Source: Azospirillum oleiclasticum
Lineage (GTDB): Bacteria > Pseudomonadota > Alphaproteobacteria > Azospirillales > Azospirillaceae
Reading direction: 5' to 3'
DNA length: 64,000 nucleotides
Assembly (NCBI RefSeq): GCF_013423485.1
Contig: NZ_JABFFR010000003.1
Span: 485,295-549,294, forward strand
Shown in pieces: positions 1-8,359 of this stretch; the first letter of the stretch is position 1; each line of letters opens with the position of its first letter. Position numbers and translations under genes: made by a program. The notes beneath the pieces were generated by a model. That model did no database searches. It was not told the DNA's origin and saw only the letters and a list, made by a program, of their open reading frames with translations.

Positions 1-233
1 TCGGGTTCCTGGCCGGGCTCGTCGCCAAGTTCCTGATGCCGGGCCGCGATCCGGGCGGCTTCATCGTGACCACGCTGCTCGGCATCGCCGGCGCCTTCGT
101 GGCCACCTATCTGGGTGCCGCCATCGGCTGGTACCGGGCCGGCGACGGGGCGGGCTTCATCGGCGCCGTTCTCGGAGCCATCATCCTGCTCGTCCTCTAC
201 CGCCTCTTTGTCGGCCGTCGCACCACGGTCTGA
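1..233 (+). CDS. GlsB/YeaQ/YmgE family membrane protein (5' end missing)
   Basis: The reading frame is open from the left edge, so the start lies outside the window; an internal ATG at 36 is not the true start. The visible 77 residues begin GFLAGLVAKFLMPGRDPGGF and contain three glycine-rich hydrophobic stretches ending in a basic tail (GRRTTV). The glycine-rich helix, a short G-R-D-P-G-G loop and two further helices are the pattern of the small YeaQ/GlsB (transglycosylase-associated) inner-membrane proteins, usually about 85 residues long and stress induced. Molecular function is unknown for the family. The family call is fairly safe. Confidence 0.75.
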   Translation, partial: GFLAGLVAKFLMPGRDPGGFIVTTLLGIAGAFVATYLGAAIGWYRAGDGAGFIGAVLGAIILLVLYRLFVGRRTTV

Positions 234-298
234 CCCGGCCGGTGGCCATCACCGTCATCGCCTGCTAGGCTCGCGCATCGACCCTTGCGGGAGGGCCC

Positions 299-1063
299 AT
301 GCTGCGGTTCTGGCAGGAGATGACGGCGGCGGATTTCCGCACCCTGCCCGCGGACGCGGTGGCGATCCTGCCCGTCGCCGCAACCGAACAGCACGGCCCC
401 CATCTGCCCACGGGCACCGATCACCTGATCCTCGACGGCATCCTGAAGGCCGCCGCGCGGACTGCACCGAACGCGGAGGCGGTCGCCCTCCCCGTCCAGC
501 CGGTGGGCTGGTCACCGGAGCATGGCCGGTTTCCCGGTACCCTGTCGCTGGACGCCGAACTGCTCGTCCGTGCCTGGACGGAGCTGGGTGTGTGGGTGAA
601 GCGGTCGGGTTTCACCCGTCTCCTGATCCTCAACAGCCACGGCGGCAATCCACCCGCCATCGATATCACAGCCATGAGGCTGCGCGCCGATCACGGCCTG
701 CTGGTGGTGAAATCCCACTGGGAGACGCTGGCCGAACCCGGCCGAACCGCCCCGCCCGGTGCCCCGGCGCTGGACTGGCACGGTGGCTGGATCGAAACAT
801 CGGTGATGCTGCACCTGCACCCGGCGTTGGTCCGGATGGAGCACGCTGCCGATTCCCCCGTCACCCACCCCCACGACCTGCCGCCCGACGGCCCCGCCCA
901 CTGGGCCTGGATGACCGGCGACCTCAACCCGGCGGGCGTGCTCGGCAACCCGTCGCTTGCCAGCGCGGAAAGGGGAGAGACGCTGGTCGGCCACGCCGTA
1001 TCGGGCTTGGCCGACCTGCTGCTCAGGATGCAAAAGACGGCGTGGCCGCCGGCACCGGCGTAG
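299..1063 (+). CDS. Creatininase-family amidohydrolase
   Basis: This 254-residue protein belongs to the creatininase fold of metal-dependent amidohydrolases. The metal-site motifs are visible: E-Q-H-G-P-H-L-P and TDH near residues 34-46, S-P-E-H-G-R-F-P-G-T near 77-86, and the N-S-H-G-G-N loop near 118-123. Known members hydrolyse creatinine, act as formamide hydrolases in archaeal flavin/F420 synthesis (ArfB), or process the mycofactocin peptide (MftE), so the substrate cannot be read from the family. A GGGAGGG ribosome site lies five bases before the ATG. The 3' end overlaps the end of opgH on the other strand by 41 bases. Pterin-like genes at 2949-5142 make a heterocycle amide a reasonable guess, but only that. 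Confidence 0.82.
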   Translation: MLRFWQEMTAADFRTLPADAVAILPVAATEQHGPHLPTGTDHLILDGILKAAARTAPNAEAVALPVQPVGWSPEHGRFPGTLSLDAELLVRAWTELGVWVKRSGFTRLLILNSHGGNPPAIDITAMRLRADHGLLVVKSHWETLAEPGRTAPPGAPALDWHGGWIETSVMLHLHPALVRMEHAADSPVTHPHDLPPDGPAHWAWMTGDLNPAGVLGNPSLASAERGETLVGHAVSGLADLLLRMQKTAWPPAPA

Positions 1064-2846
1064 CCGGCTCCGGGTCCTCCGCCGACTCCAGCCGCCGCAG
1101 CTCCGGCGCTGGCTCGATCTCGTCCGGCACCGCGCAAAGACCGGTGCGCCGCATGGCACGGGCCAGCCGGGGACCAGCCGTCAGCGCGGTGAAGGGAACC
1201 GCCAGCGCGCAGGCGACCAGGGTGGGCGAGGCCCACGGCAGGGCACCGGGCGCCAGCGCCCACAGCGCACCGCCGAACAGCAGGCCGAACAACATCTGCG
1301 GCCACAACCCGCGCGCCGCCTCCCCCGCCGGCACGGCGTGGCCGTCGCGGTTCTGCGCCTCCCACGCCACGCGCCGGCCGAGCGCCAGACCCGCCAGGAA
1401 CACCGTCTGGGCCACGATCATCAGCGGCCCGACAATGAAGGAGAACAGCGTCTCCACCAGCCATCCGGCGAGAAGCCGCCCGGTGCCGCCATAACGCCGC
1501 CTCTCCTCCGGTCGCAGGAGCACGTCCAGCACACCCAGGATGCGCGGCGCCTGCCCGATCGCCAGCACCCCGGCGTAGAGCCCAACCGCCAGCCCGAACG
1601 GGAACGGCTCGCCGCCGCCCGGCTGCGTCACGACGGCAAGGCCCAGACCCGCCGCCATCATCAGCATCCACAGGGGCGCGCCGGCGTACATCAGCATGGC
1701 GTTGACGAGCTGGAAGCGGCCCATGGGCAGCAGCCCCGGCCGCCCGACGATGCGCAGATACTGCATGTTGCCCTGGCACCAGCGCAGGTCGCGCTTCACG
1801 AAGTCGGGCAGGCTGGGCGGGTTCTCCTCCCAGCTTCCGGTCTCCTCCGGGATCACGCGCACCTCCCAGCCGGCGGCCCGCATCAACGCCGCCTCCACCT
1901 GATCGTGGCTGAGCACCGGACCGCCGAGCGGCGGGCTGCCCGGCAGCGGGGCGAGGTGGCAATGGCGGGCGAAGGGCTCCACCCGGATGATGGCGTTGTG
2001 GCCCCAATAGGGACCGCTGTCCCCCTGCCACCACGCGATGCCGGTGGTGTGGGTGCGCATGCCATGCCGCATGCCGAACTGGAACACCCGCGCGAAGGCA
2101 CTCTCCGCCGGCCGCCCGACCACCAGCGTCTGCAGGATGCCGAGCCGCGGATTGGCCTGCATGACGCGCACCAGCCGGACCATCGCCTCCCCGGTCATCA
2201 GGCTGTCGGCGTCCAGCACGATCATGAAGGGGATGCGCCCGCGCACCCGCTCCACGAACTCGCGCAGGTTGCCGGCCTTGAAGCCGGTGTTCTGCCCCCG
2301 CCGCCGGTAATGCAGCCGACCCTCCCACCCCGGCCGACCCAGCAGCCGCGCGAATCCCGCCCCCTCCGCCGCGGCGATCTCGGGCCGGGCGCTGTCGCTG
2401 AGGATGTGAAACTCGAACATTCCCGCATGGCCGGTGGCCTCCAGGCTCTCCAGCATGGTGGCGACCCGGCGGAACACCCGCTGCGGGTCCTCGTGCCGGA
2501 TGCAGACGGCGACCGCCGTGCGTTCCGTCACCGGCTCCTCGGCACCGGCCCGCCGCACCGCCGGGCAGGTCAGCCCGACCGGATCGCGGGCCAGCCGCAG
2601 GATCACGAAGCCGATGACCGAATTCCAGAAGCCGAGCAGGGTCCAGGGCAGGCTCGCCAGGAACAGCAGCAGCACCAGCACCTCCAGCCAGTGCCAGCCA
2701 TTGGTCGCCAGCAGCGCCGCCATGGCCCATCCCAGCCCCGCCGCGCCGGCGAGCGCCAGCCCCGCCACCAGCAGGCGCCGCCCGGCCAGCCCCTCCACGG
2801 GGGCGGCCTCGGGGTTCGGGCAATCGGATGCGGCGGACGTCGTCAT
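1023..2846 (-). CDS. opgH: Glucans biosynthesis glucosyltransferase OpgH/MdoH
   Basis: OpgH is the inner-membrane family-2 glycosyltransferase that polymerises UDP-glucose into periplasmic glucan backbone. The 607-residue protein has two N-terminal membrane helices (about 23-75), a cytoplasmic GT-A domain with V-C-I-R-H-E-D, D-A-D-S (metal-binding DxD), G-H-N-A-I-I-R, S-H-D-Q and the acceptor-site motif KRDLRWCQGN, then several C-terminal helices. E. coli OpgH is about 850 residues; this shorter form lacks the long N-terminal cytoplasmic extension. No opgG partner lies nearby, and the divergent gene upstream is a dehydrogenase. Its 3' end overlaps the creatininase gene. Confidence 0.9.
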   Translation of the reverse strand: MTTSAASDCPNPEAAPVEGLAGRRLLVAGLALAGAAGLGWAMAALLATNGWHWLEVLVLLLFLASLPWTLLGFWNSVIGFVILRLARDPVGLTCPAVRRAGAEEPVTERTAVAVCIRHEDPQRVFRRVATMLESLEATGHAGMFEFHILSDSARPEIAAAEGAGFARLLGRPGWEGRLHYRRRGQNTGFKAGNLREFVERVRGRIPFMIVLDADSLMTGEAMVRLVRVMQANPRLGILQTLVVGRPAESAFARVFQFGMRHGMRTHTTGIAWWQGDSGPYWGHNAIIRVEPFARHCHLAPLPGSPPLGGPVLSHDQVEAALMRAAGWEVRVIPEETGSWEENPPSLPDFVKRDLRWCQGNMQYLRIVGRPGLLPMGRFQLVNAMLMYAGAPLWMLMMAAGLGLAVVTQPGGGEPFPFGLAVGLYAGVLAIGQAPRILGVLDVLLRPEERRRYGGTGRLLAGWLVETLFSFIVGPLMIVAQTVFLAGLALGRRVAWEAQNRDGHAVPAGEAARGLWPQMLFGLLFGGALWALAPGALPWASPTLVACALAVPFTALTAGPRLARAMRRTGLCAVPDEIEPAPELRRLESAEDPEPATPVPAATPSFAS

Positions 2847-2948
2847 AGGGGCTCCTTCGGAGGGTGGTCATTCCGGCCGGCAGCCACATGTTGCTGCGGG
2901 CCGCCGCCGCAAGGGGGGCGATGCAGCTTCTTACGCCGGGAACGGCAC

Positions 2949-3935
2949 ATGGATGACACGCGCATGTCCGATTCCGCATCCGCCCTGTGGTACGTCGCAC
3001 CGCACCGGGCGGAGATCCGTCCGGCCGCGGCCCCCGCACCGGCTGCCGGAGAGTTGCGCGTGCGGGCCTTGACCAGCGGGATCAGCCGCGGCACCGAATC
3101 CCTGATCTGGTCCGGCCGGGTGCCGGACAGCGAGCGGGAGCGGATGCGCGGCCCGCATCAGGAGGGCGACTTTCCTTTCCCGGTCAAGTACGGCTACCAG
3201 ATGGTGGGCGTGGTCGAGGATGGCCCCGCTGAGCTTGCTGGTCGCACGGTCTTCTGCCTGCACCCGCACCAGACCCGCTTCACGATACCGGCGAGCGAAG
3301 CGCTGCCCGTCCCCGACACCGTGCCGCCGGCCCGCGCCGTGCTCGCCGCCAACATGGAAACGGCGCTCAACGCCTGCTGGGACGCCGCACCGCGGCCCGG
3401 CGACCGCATCGCGGTGGTGGGCGGGGGCGTCGTCGGCTGCCTCGTGGCGTGGCTGTGCGGCCGCATGCCCGGCACCGCGGTCACCCTGATCGACATCGAT
3501 CCCGGCCGCGCGGCGGTCGCGACGGCGCTGGGCATCGCCTGCGCCGATCCGGACCACGCGCCCGCGGGTTGCGATCTTGTCTTCCACGCCAGCGCCAGCG
3601 CCGCCGGTCTCTCCACCGCCATCGGCTGCGCCGGATTCGAGGCGACGGTGGTCGAGCTGAGCTGGTATGGGGAGGCCCCGGTCGCCGTGCCGCTCGGCGG
3701 CGCCTTCCACAGCCAGCGCCTGACCATCCTCGGCTCCCAGGTCGGCAGCGTGGCACCGGCGCGCCGCCCGCGCTGGCCGTACCGGCGGCGGCTGGAGCTG
3801 GCGCTCTCCCTGCTCGCCGACGAACGGCTGGACGCGCTGCTGTCCGGCGAGACACCGTTCGCCTCGCTTCCCGCGGCTCTGCCCGCCCTGCTCGACCGGC
3901 CGGGCGCGCTGTGCCATCGCGTCACCTACCCGTGA
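2949..3935 (+). CDS. BchC-like zinc-free medium-chain dehydrogenase
   Basis: The 328-residue protein is a medium-chain dehydrogenase/reductase. The N-terminal part carries S-G-I-S-R-G-T-E-S where zinc alcohol dehydrogenases have the catalytic cysteine, and K-Y-G-Y-Q-M-V-G where they have G-H-E, so the catalytic zinc site is absent. A Rossmann fold starts at V-V-G-G-G-V-V-G (about 157) and its second strand ends L-I-D-I-D, favouring NAD. The SGIS-GTE, KYGY and L-A-A-N-M-E-T-A-L-N-A blocks recall BchC, the bacteriochlorophyllide dehydrogenase, but no photosynthesis gene is present. I chose the ATG at 2949; a second in-frame ATG lies at 2964. A 20-base gap separates it from the pterin-synthase-like gene, so they are probably co-transcribed. 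Confidence 0.82.
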   Translation: MDDTRMSDSASALWYVAPHRAEIRPAAAPAPAAGELRVRALTSGISRGTESLIWSGRVPDSERERMRGPHQEGDFPFPVKYGYQMVGVVEDGPAELAGRTVFCLHPHQTRFTIPASEALPVPDTVPPARAVLAANMETALNACWDAAPRPGDRIAVVGGGVVGCLVAWLCGRMPGTAVTLIDIDPGRAAVATALGIACADPDHAPAGCDLVFHASASAAGLSTAIGCAGFEATVVELSWYGEAPVAVPLGGAFHSQRLTILGSQVGSVAPARRPRWPYRRRLELALSLLADERLDALLSGETPFASLPAALPALLDRPGALCHRVTYP

Positions 3936-3955
3936 ACCATCAGGAGCCCCCGCGC

Positions 3956-4360
3956 ATGTACGCCGTCGAAGTCCGCGAGCACATCATGATCGCCCACAGC
4001 CTGCCCCGCCCCGTCTTCGGCCCCGCCCAGGCCCTGCACGGAGCCACCTACGTGGTCGATGTGGCCTTCATGCGGGAGACGCTGGACGCCGACAACATCG
4101 TGGTCGATATCGGCCGCGCGCTCGACGAGCTGAAGGCCGTGCTGAAGCCGCTGAACTACGCCAACCTGGACGATGTGCCGGAATTCCGCGGGCAGGTCAC
4201 CACGACGGAGTTCCTGTGCCGGCACATCTTCGACGCCATGGCCACGGCCTGCCGCAGCGGCCGGCTCGGCGTGCGGTCCAGCGACATCGCCCGCATGCGG
4301 GTCACGCTCAACGAATCGCACGTCGCCCGAGCCTGGTTCGAAGGCCCGGTCGAAGGGTGA
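3956..4360 (+). CDS. Diverged 6-carboxytetrahydropterin synthase (QueD/PTPS) homologue
   Basis: The 134-residue length and order of blocks match the QueD/PTPS family: I-A-H-S near 12-15, L-H-G-A-T-Y at 27-32, I-V-V-D-I-G at 48-53, L-N-Y-A-N-L-D-D at 66-73, T-T-E-F-L near 83-87 and a late N-E-S-H. Key residues are altered. The catalytic cysteine between the first two histidine blocks is missing. The H-G-H-N-Y zinc motif reads H-G-A-T-Y, so one of three zinc ligands is lost. The L-D-H motif of the catalytic dyad reads L-N-Y. Standard 7,8-dihydroneopterin triphosphate chemistry is therefore unlikely. Its stop overlaps the GTG start of the methyltransferase by four bases. Confidence 0.8.
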   Translation: MYAVEVREHIMIAHSLPRPVFGPAQALHGATYVVDVAFMRETLDADNIVVDIGRALDELKAVLKPLNYANLDDVPEFRGQVTTTEFLCRHIFDAMATACRSGRLGVRSSDIARMRVTLNESHVARAWFEGPVEG

Positions 4361-5142
4361 GCGGCTTCGATCCCGGCTGGCTGGCCCTGCGTGAGCCGGC
4401 CGACCACGCCGCGCGCGCGCCGTCGCTGTTCGCCGAGACCGTCGCCGCAGCGGGGGACCGGCCTACGGTGGTCGACCTCGGCTGCGGGACGGGGTCGAAC
4501 CTCCGTGCCCTGGCTCCCCGCCTGCCCCCGGCGCAACGCTGGCGGCTGGTGGATCACGACCCGGCGCTGCTTGCTCTTGCCGCCGCCGGGGCGCCTGAGG
4601 GAACCGAACGCATCGCCGCCGACCTGCGGGACATCGACGCGCTGCCGCTCGACGGGGCCACGTTGGTCACCGCCGCCGCGCTGTTCGATCTGGTGTCCGC
4701 GGCATGGTTCGACCGCTTCGCCAAGCGGCTGGCGGCGGCGCGGCTGCCCCTCTACGCCGTGCTGACCTATGACGGGAACACGACGTGGACGCCGGCCCAT
4801 CCGCTTGATCCCGTCATGATCCGGGCGCTGAACGACCACCAGCGGACCGACAAGGGCTTCGGCCCGGCGCTCGGCCCCGACGCAACGGTTCATATGCGGC
4901 AGTCGCTGGAGTCGTACGGCTGCGAGGTGCGGACGGCGGACAGTCCCTGGACACTGACCGGCGCGGATGCCGCGCTCGTGATGGCCACGAGCGCCGGCTA
5001 CGCCCGCTCCGCCGTCGAACTGGGAGCGGTGTCGGTGGCCGAGGCGGAGGCGTGGCTGGCCTTCCGCCGGGCAACGGCGGTCAGCGGTGAAATGCTGGTG
5101 GGGCACACCGACCTGCTCGTATTCCCCGGCCATTGTTGCTGA
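4357..5142 (+). CDS. Class I SAM-dependent methyltransferase
   Basis: The 261-residue protein has the SAM-binding motif I V-V-D-L-G-C-G-T-G-S-N at about 38-48, then L-V-D-H-D (acidic residue for the SAM ribose) and A-A-D-L-R-D. The N-terminus F-D-P-G-W-L-A-L-R-E-P-A-D precedes the Rossmann core. The start is GTG at 4357, overlapping the TGA of the upstream pterin-synthase-like gene (GTGA), which implies translational coupling and a shared pathway. No close functional family is recognisable; a small-molecule O- or N-methyltransferase is likely from its size. The stop is followed at once by a seven-base-pair hairpin. Confidence 0.82.
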   Translation: MSGFDPGWLALREPADHAARAPSLFAETVAAAGDRPTVVDLGCGTGSNLRALAPRLPPAQRWRLVDHDPALLALAAAGAPEGTERIAADLRDIDALPLDGATLVTAAALFDLVSAAWFDRFAKRLAAARLPLYAVLTYDGNTTWTPAHPLDPVMIRALNDHQRTDKGFGPALGPDATVHMRQSLESYGCEVRTADSPWTLTGADAALVMATSAGYARSAVELGAVSVAEAEAWLAFRRATAVSGEMLVGHTDLLVFPGHCC

Positions 5143-5143
5143 A

Positions 5144-5164
5144 TGGAGCACAATTCTTGCTCCA
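5144..5164 (+). terminator. Hairpin after the methyltransferase gene
   Basis: TGGAGCA (5144-5150) and TGCTCCA (5158-5164) are perfectly complementary around a seven-base loop, two bases after the stop codon. Only a weak T run follows, so termination is plausible but not certain. Confidence 0.4.
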
Positions 5165-5240
5165 CACCGCTGTTTATCGCGACGTGAGGTTACGGTTAGA
5201 TCCCCTCCAGCACACACCCCCCGATTGGAAGGATCGCACC

Positions 5241-5663
5241 ATGATCGACACCCGCACCGCCCCCTACGCCGCGCTCATCCTCCGGGTCAGCCTCGGCGTT
5301 CTCCTCGTCGCCCACGGGCTGCTGAAAGTCTTCGTCTTCACCGTTCCCGGCACCGTCCAGTTCTTCGAAACCATCGGCTATCCGGGCGTCTTCGCCTATG
5401 CCGTGATCCTGGGCGAGCTCGGCGGCGGCCTGCTCCTCATCCTCGGCCTCTACACCCGCTGGATCGCGCTGGCCCTGGTTCCGATCCTCGTCGGCGCCAC
5501 GGTCCAGCACCTGCCGAACGGCTGGATGTTCGCGTCGGCCGGCGGCGGCTACGAATTCCCGGTCCTGTGGACGGTCCTTCTGTTCGTCCAGGCGCTGCTG
5601 GGCGACGGGGCCTACGCCCTCAAGCTCCCGGTTCCGGCCCGCGGCCTGCAGGACGCCCACTGA
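5241..5663 (+). CDS. DoxX family membrane protein
   Basis: The 140-residue protein has four hydrophobic helices and the DoxX hallmarks: R-V-S-L-G-V-L-L-V-A-H-G in helix 1, V-I-L-G-E-L-G-G-G-L in helix 2 and L-G-L-Y-T-R-W after it. DoxX-family proteins sit in the inner membrane; some are linked to redox or thiol stress, but most have no defined reaction. The ATG at 5241 follows a GGAAGG ribosome site; longer in-frame starts upstream have no such site. It is probably its own unit, between the hairpin at 5144 and the terminator at 5711. Confidence 0.85.
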   Translation: MIDTRTAPYAALILRVSLGVLLVAHGLLKVFVFTVPGTVQFFETIGYPGVFAYAVILGELGGGLLLILGLYTRWIALALVPILVGATVQHLPNGWMFASAGGGYEFPVLWTVLLFVQALLGDGAYALKLPVPARGLQDAH

Positions 5664-5710
5664 CACAACGCTGATCGTACACGTGGAAATACCGCTTCTC
5701 GGGTCGCGGC

Positions 5711-5744
5711 GCGTGCGGGTAGGCTCCGGCCTCCCCGCACGTTT
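5711..5744 (+). terminator. Probable rho-independent terminator of the DoxX gene
   Basis: CGTGCGGG (5712-5719) pairs with CCCGCACG (5734-5741), and inside it AGGC pairs with GCCT, giving a long stem followed by TTTGT. It lies 48 bases after the DoxX stop. Confidence 0.6.
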
Positions 5745-5763
5745 GTCGTGAGACACCCTCCGC

Positions 5764-6972
5764 ATGCCCCGCAGCACCACCGCGACGCCGCCGCCGGTCT
5801 GGCTTCTCGTCGCCGCCACCATGACGGGGCCGCTCGCGCTCAACATCTTCGTGCCGAGCATGCCGGGGCTGCCGGAGGCGTTCGACACGGTGCCGGCGAC
5901 GGTGCAGCTCACCCTGTCGCTCTACCTTGTCGGCGTGGCGTTCGGGCAGCTCGTCTACGGCCCGCTCTCGGACCGGTTCGGGCGCCGACCGGTGCTGCTG
6001 GCCGGGCTGACGGTCTTCGTCGTCGCCAGCCTCGCCTGCACGGTTGCGCCCTCCATCGGCGCGCTGATCGCCGGCCGAGTTGCCCAGGCACTCGGTGGCT
6101 GCGCCGGCATGGTCATCGCCCGCGCCATCGTCCGCGACGCCTGGAACCGGGAGGACGCCACGGCCGTGCTCGCGGTGGTCATCGCCGGCATGGCGGTGGC
6201 GCCGATGGTCGGGCCGGCGGTCGGCGGGTTCGTCGATGTGTGGATCGGCTGGCGCGCCAACTTCGCCCTTCTCGTCGCGTTCGGGCTCGTGGTGTGGATC
6301 GCCGGCGTGATGGCGCTGCCGGAGACCAACGGGCACCGCACGCCCATCCCCGGACCACTCGCGCTGTGGCACGCCTACCGCAGCCTGCTGGCGAAGCCCC
6401 TGTTCCTCGGCCATGCGCTGGTCGCCGGCTTCTCCACCGCGGCCTTCTTCGCCTTCCTCGCCGGTGCGCCTTACGCGATGGTGGAGCGCATGGGCCGCCC
6501 GCCCAGCGAGTACGGCCTGTATTTCGTGCTGCTGTCGCTGGGCTACATGGGCGGCAACATGGCGGTGTCGCGCGTCGCGTCCCGCTTCAGCGCGGAGGCG
6601 CTGGCCTTCGCCGGCATTCTCTGCGGGCTGGTGGGGCCGGCCGTGATCCTGGCCTTCCTCGCCTTCGGGATCATGACGCCGAGCGTCCTGTTCCTGCCCA
6701 CCGTTCTTCTGTGCTTCGGCAACGGGCTCCTCATGCCGGCGTCGATGACGGCGGCGGTCAGTGTCGACCTGCGCCTTGCCGGGACCGCGTCGGGTCTGCT
6801 GGGCTTCATGCAGATGGGCCTCGGCGCCGTCGCCTCCACCGCCGTGGCGGCGATCCACGCGGGGGAACCGCTGGTGATGGTGACCGGCATGATGCTGATG
6901 AACATCCTGGCGGTCGGCGCTCTCGTGCTGGCACGGCGCGGGCGGGCGCAATCAGCCACTTCCCCTTCCTGA
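5764..6972 (+). CDS. Bcr/CflA family multidrug efflux transporter (MFS)
   Basis: The 402-residue protein has twelve predicted hydrophobic segments and the major facilitator signature between helices 2 and 3, G-P-L-S-D-R-F-G-R-R-P (about 62-72). The N-terminal L-N-I-F-V-P-S-M-P-G and the proline/glycine-rich A-P-M-V-G-P-A-V-G-G in helix 5 are typical of the drug/H+ antiporter subgroup with Bcr and CflA. These export bicyclomycin, chloramphenicol, sulfathiazole or other compounds; the substrate here is unknown. pmbA follows 48 bases downstream on the same strand. Confidence 0.87.
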   Translation: MPRSTTATPPPVWLLVAATMTGPLALNIFVPSMPGLPEAFDTVPATVQLTLSLYLVGVAFGQLVYGPLSDRFGRRPVLLAGLTVFVVASLACTVAPSIGALIAGRVAQALGGCAGMVIARAIVRDAWNREDATAVLAVVIAGMAVAPMVGPAVGGFVDVWIGWRANFALLVAFGLVVWIAGVMALPETNGHRTPIPGPLALWHAYRSLLAKPLFLGHALVAGFSTAAFFAFLAGAPYAMVERMGRPPSEYGLYFVLLSLGYMGGNMAVSRVASRFSAEALAFAGILCGLVGPAVILAFLAFGIMTPSVLFLPTVLLCFGNGLLMPASMTAAVSVDLRLAGTASGLLGFMQMGLGAVASTAVAAIHAGEPLVMVTGMMLMNILAVGALVLARRGRAQSATSPS

Positions 6973-7020
6973 CGGGCCGCTCCATTTGCTAGACAGGCCA
7001 GAGACCAACCGGAGTGACCA

Positions 7021-8355
7021 ATGCCCGAAGCGCTGAACCTGCTGGAAGACCTGATCCGCAAGGCGAAGGCCGCCGGGGCCGACGCGGCCGACGCCGTGCT
7101 GTTCGACAGCGCCTCCCTCTCCCTGTCGCAGCGGCTGGGCAAGCCGGAGAAGCTGGAGCGTTCGGAATCGGGTGATCTCGGCCTCCGGGTCTTCGTCGGG
7201 CAGCGCCAGGCCATCGTTTCCTCCACCGACCGCAGCGCCCGCGCGCTGGAGGAGCTGGTGGAGCGTGCGATCGCCATGGCCCGCGTGGTGCCGGAGGACC
7301 AGTACGCCGGTCTTGCCGATCCCGACCAGCTCGCCCGCGACTGGCCCGACCTCGACACCTGCGACCCGGAGGAGCCGGCGGCCGACGCGCTGATCGAGCA
7401 GGCCCGCATCGCCGAGGAGGCGGCCATGGCCGTGCCCGGCGTCACCAACTCCGAAGGGGCGGACGCCGGCTGGAGCCGGTCCGTGGTCTGCATCGCCGCG
7501 TCGAACGGCTTCGCCGGATCCTATTCCGTGTCGCGCCGCTCGCTGTCGGCGTCGGTGCTGGCGGGGACCGGCACCGGGATGGAGCGCGACTACGACTTCG
7601 ACTCGAAAGTCTATGGCGGTGATCTCCGTTCCCCCGAGGCGATCGGGCGGGAGGCGGGCGAGCGCGCCGTGCGGCGCTTGAATCCGCGCAAGGTGAAGAC
7701 GCAGAGGGTGCCGGTCGTCTACGACCCGCGCGCCTCGCGCGGGCTGCTCGGCCATCTGACCGGCGCCATCAGCGGCCCGTCGGTGGCCCGCGGCACGAGC
7801 TTTCTGAAGGACCGCATGGGCCAGCGGATCTTCGCCGAGGGCATCAGCATCGTCGATGACCCGTTCGTGCGCCGCGGCCTCCGCTCCCGCCCCTTCGACG
7901 CGGAGGGCGTGGCGGTGCAGAAGCGGACGATCATCGAGGACGGCGTGCTGACGACCTGGCTGCTCGACCTGCGCTCGGCCCGCCAGCTCGGCCTGTCCAC
8001 CACGGGGCACGCATCCCGCGGCACCTCCGGCCCGCCGGGCCCGTCGCCGTCCAACGTCTACCTCGCCGCCGGGCGCCGCAGCCGGGACGAGCTGATCGCC
8101 GACATCGACCAGGGGCTCTATGTGGTGGAGCTGATGGGCATGGGCGTGAACGGGGTGACCGGCGACTACAGCCGCGGCGCCAGCGGCTTCTGGATCGAGA
8201 ACGGCACGATCACCCATCCCGTCAGCGAACTGACCGTCGCCGGCAACCTGAAGGACATGTTCCTCAACATGGAGCCGGCCAGCGACCTGGAACTGCGCTT
8301 CGGTATGGACGCCCCGACCATCCGCATCGAGGGCATGACCATCGCCGGAACCTGA
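7021..8355 (+). CDS. pmbA: TldE/PmbA metalloprotease subunit
   Basis: PmbA (TldE) is the partner subunit of the TldD metalloprotease, which matures modified peptides such as microcin B17 and degrades unfolded peptides. The 444-residue length is normal. Recognisable blocks are G-L-R-V-F-V-G near 58-64, the Y-D-P-R-A-S-R-G-L-L segment near 240, F-D-A-E-G-V near 297, and the C-terminal G-V-N-G-V-T-G-D-Y-S-R-G-A-S-G-F-W block. As usual for TldE, the H-E-X-X-X-H zinc site of TldD is absent. No tldD is visible in this window. The gene ends before a strong convergent hairpin. Confidence 0.92.
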   Translation: MPEALNLLEDLIRKAKAAGADAADAVLFDSASLSLSQRLGKPEKLERSESGDLGLRVFVGQRQAIVSSTDRSARALEELVERAIAMARVVPEDQYAGLADPDQLARDWPDLDTCDPEEPAADALIEQARIAEEAAMAVPGVTNSEGADAGWSRSVVCIAASNGFAGSYSVSRRSLSASVLAGTGTGMERDYDFDSKVYGGDLRSPEAIGREAGERAVRRLNPRKVKTQRVPVVYDPRASRGLLGHLTGAISGPSVARGTSFLKDRMGQRIFAEGISIVDDPFVRRGLRSRPFDAEGVAVQKRTIIEDGVLTTWLLDLRSARQLGLSTTGHASRGTSGPPGPSPSNVYLAAGRRSRDELIADIDQGLYVVELMGMGVNGVTGDYSRGASGFWIENGTITHPVSELTVAGNLKDMFLNMEPASDLELRFGMDAPTIRIEGMTIAGT

Positions 8356-8359
8356 ATCA

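Noticed and set aside
957..2948. Open frame on the plus strand extending the dehydrogenase gene upstream through opgH
   Set aside because: It is antisense to a well-supported opgH gene and lacks family residues; the dehydrogenase homology starts only at about 2949.
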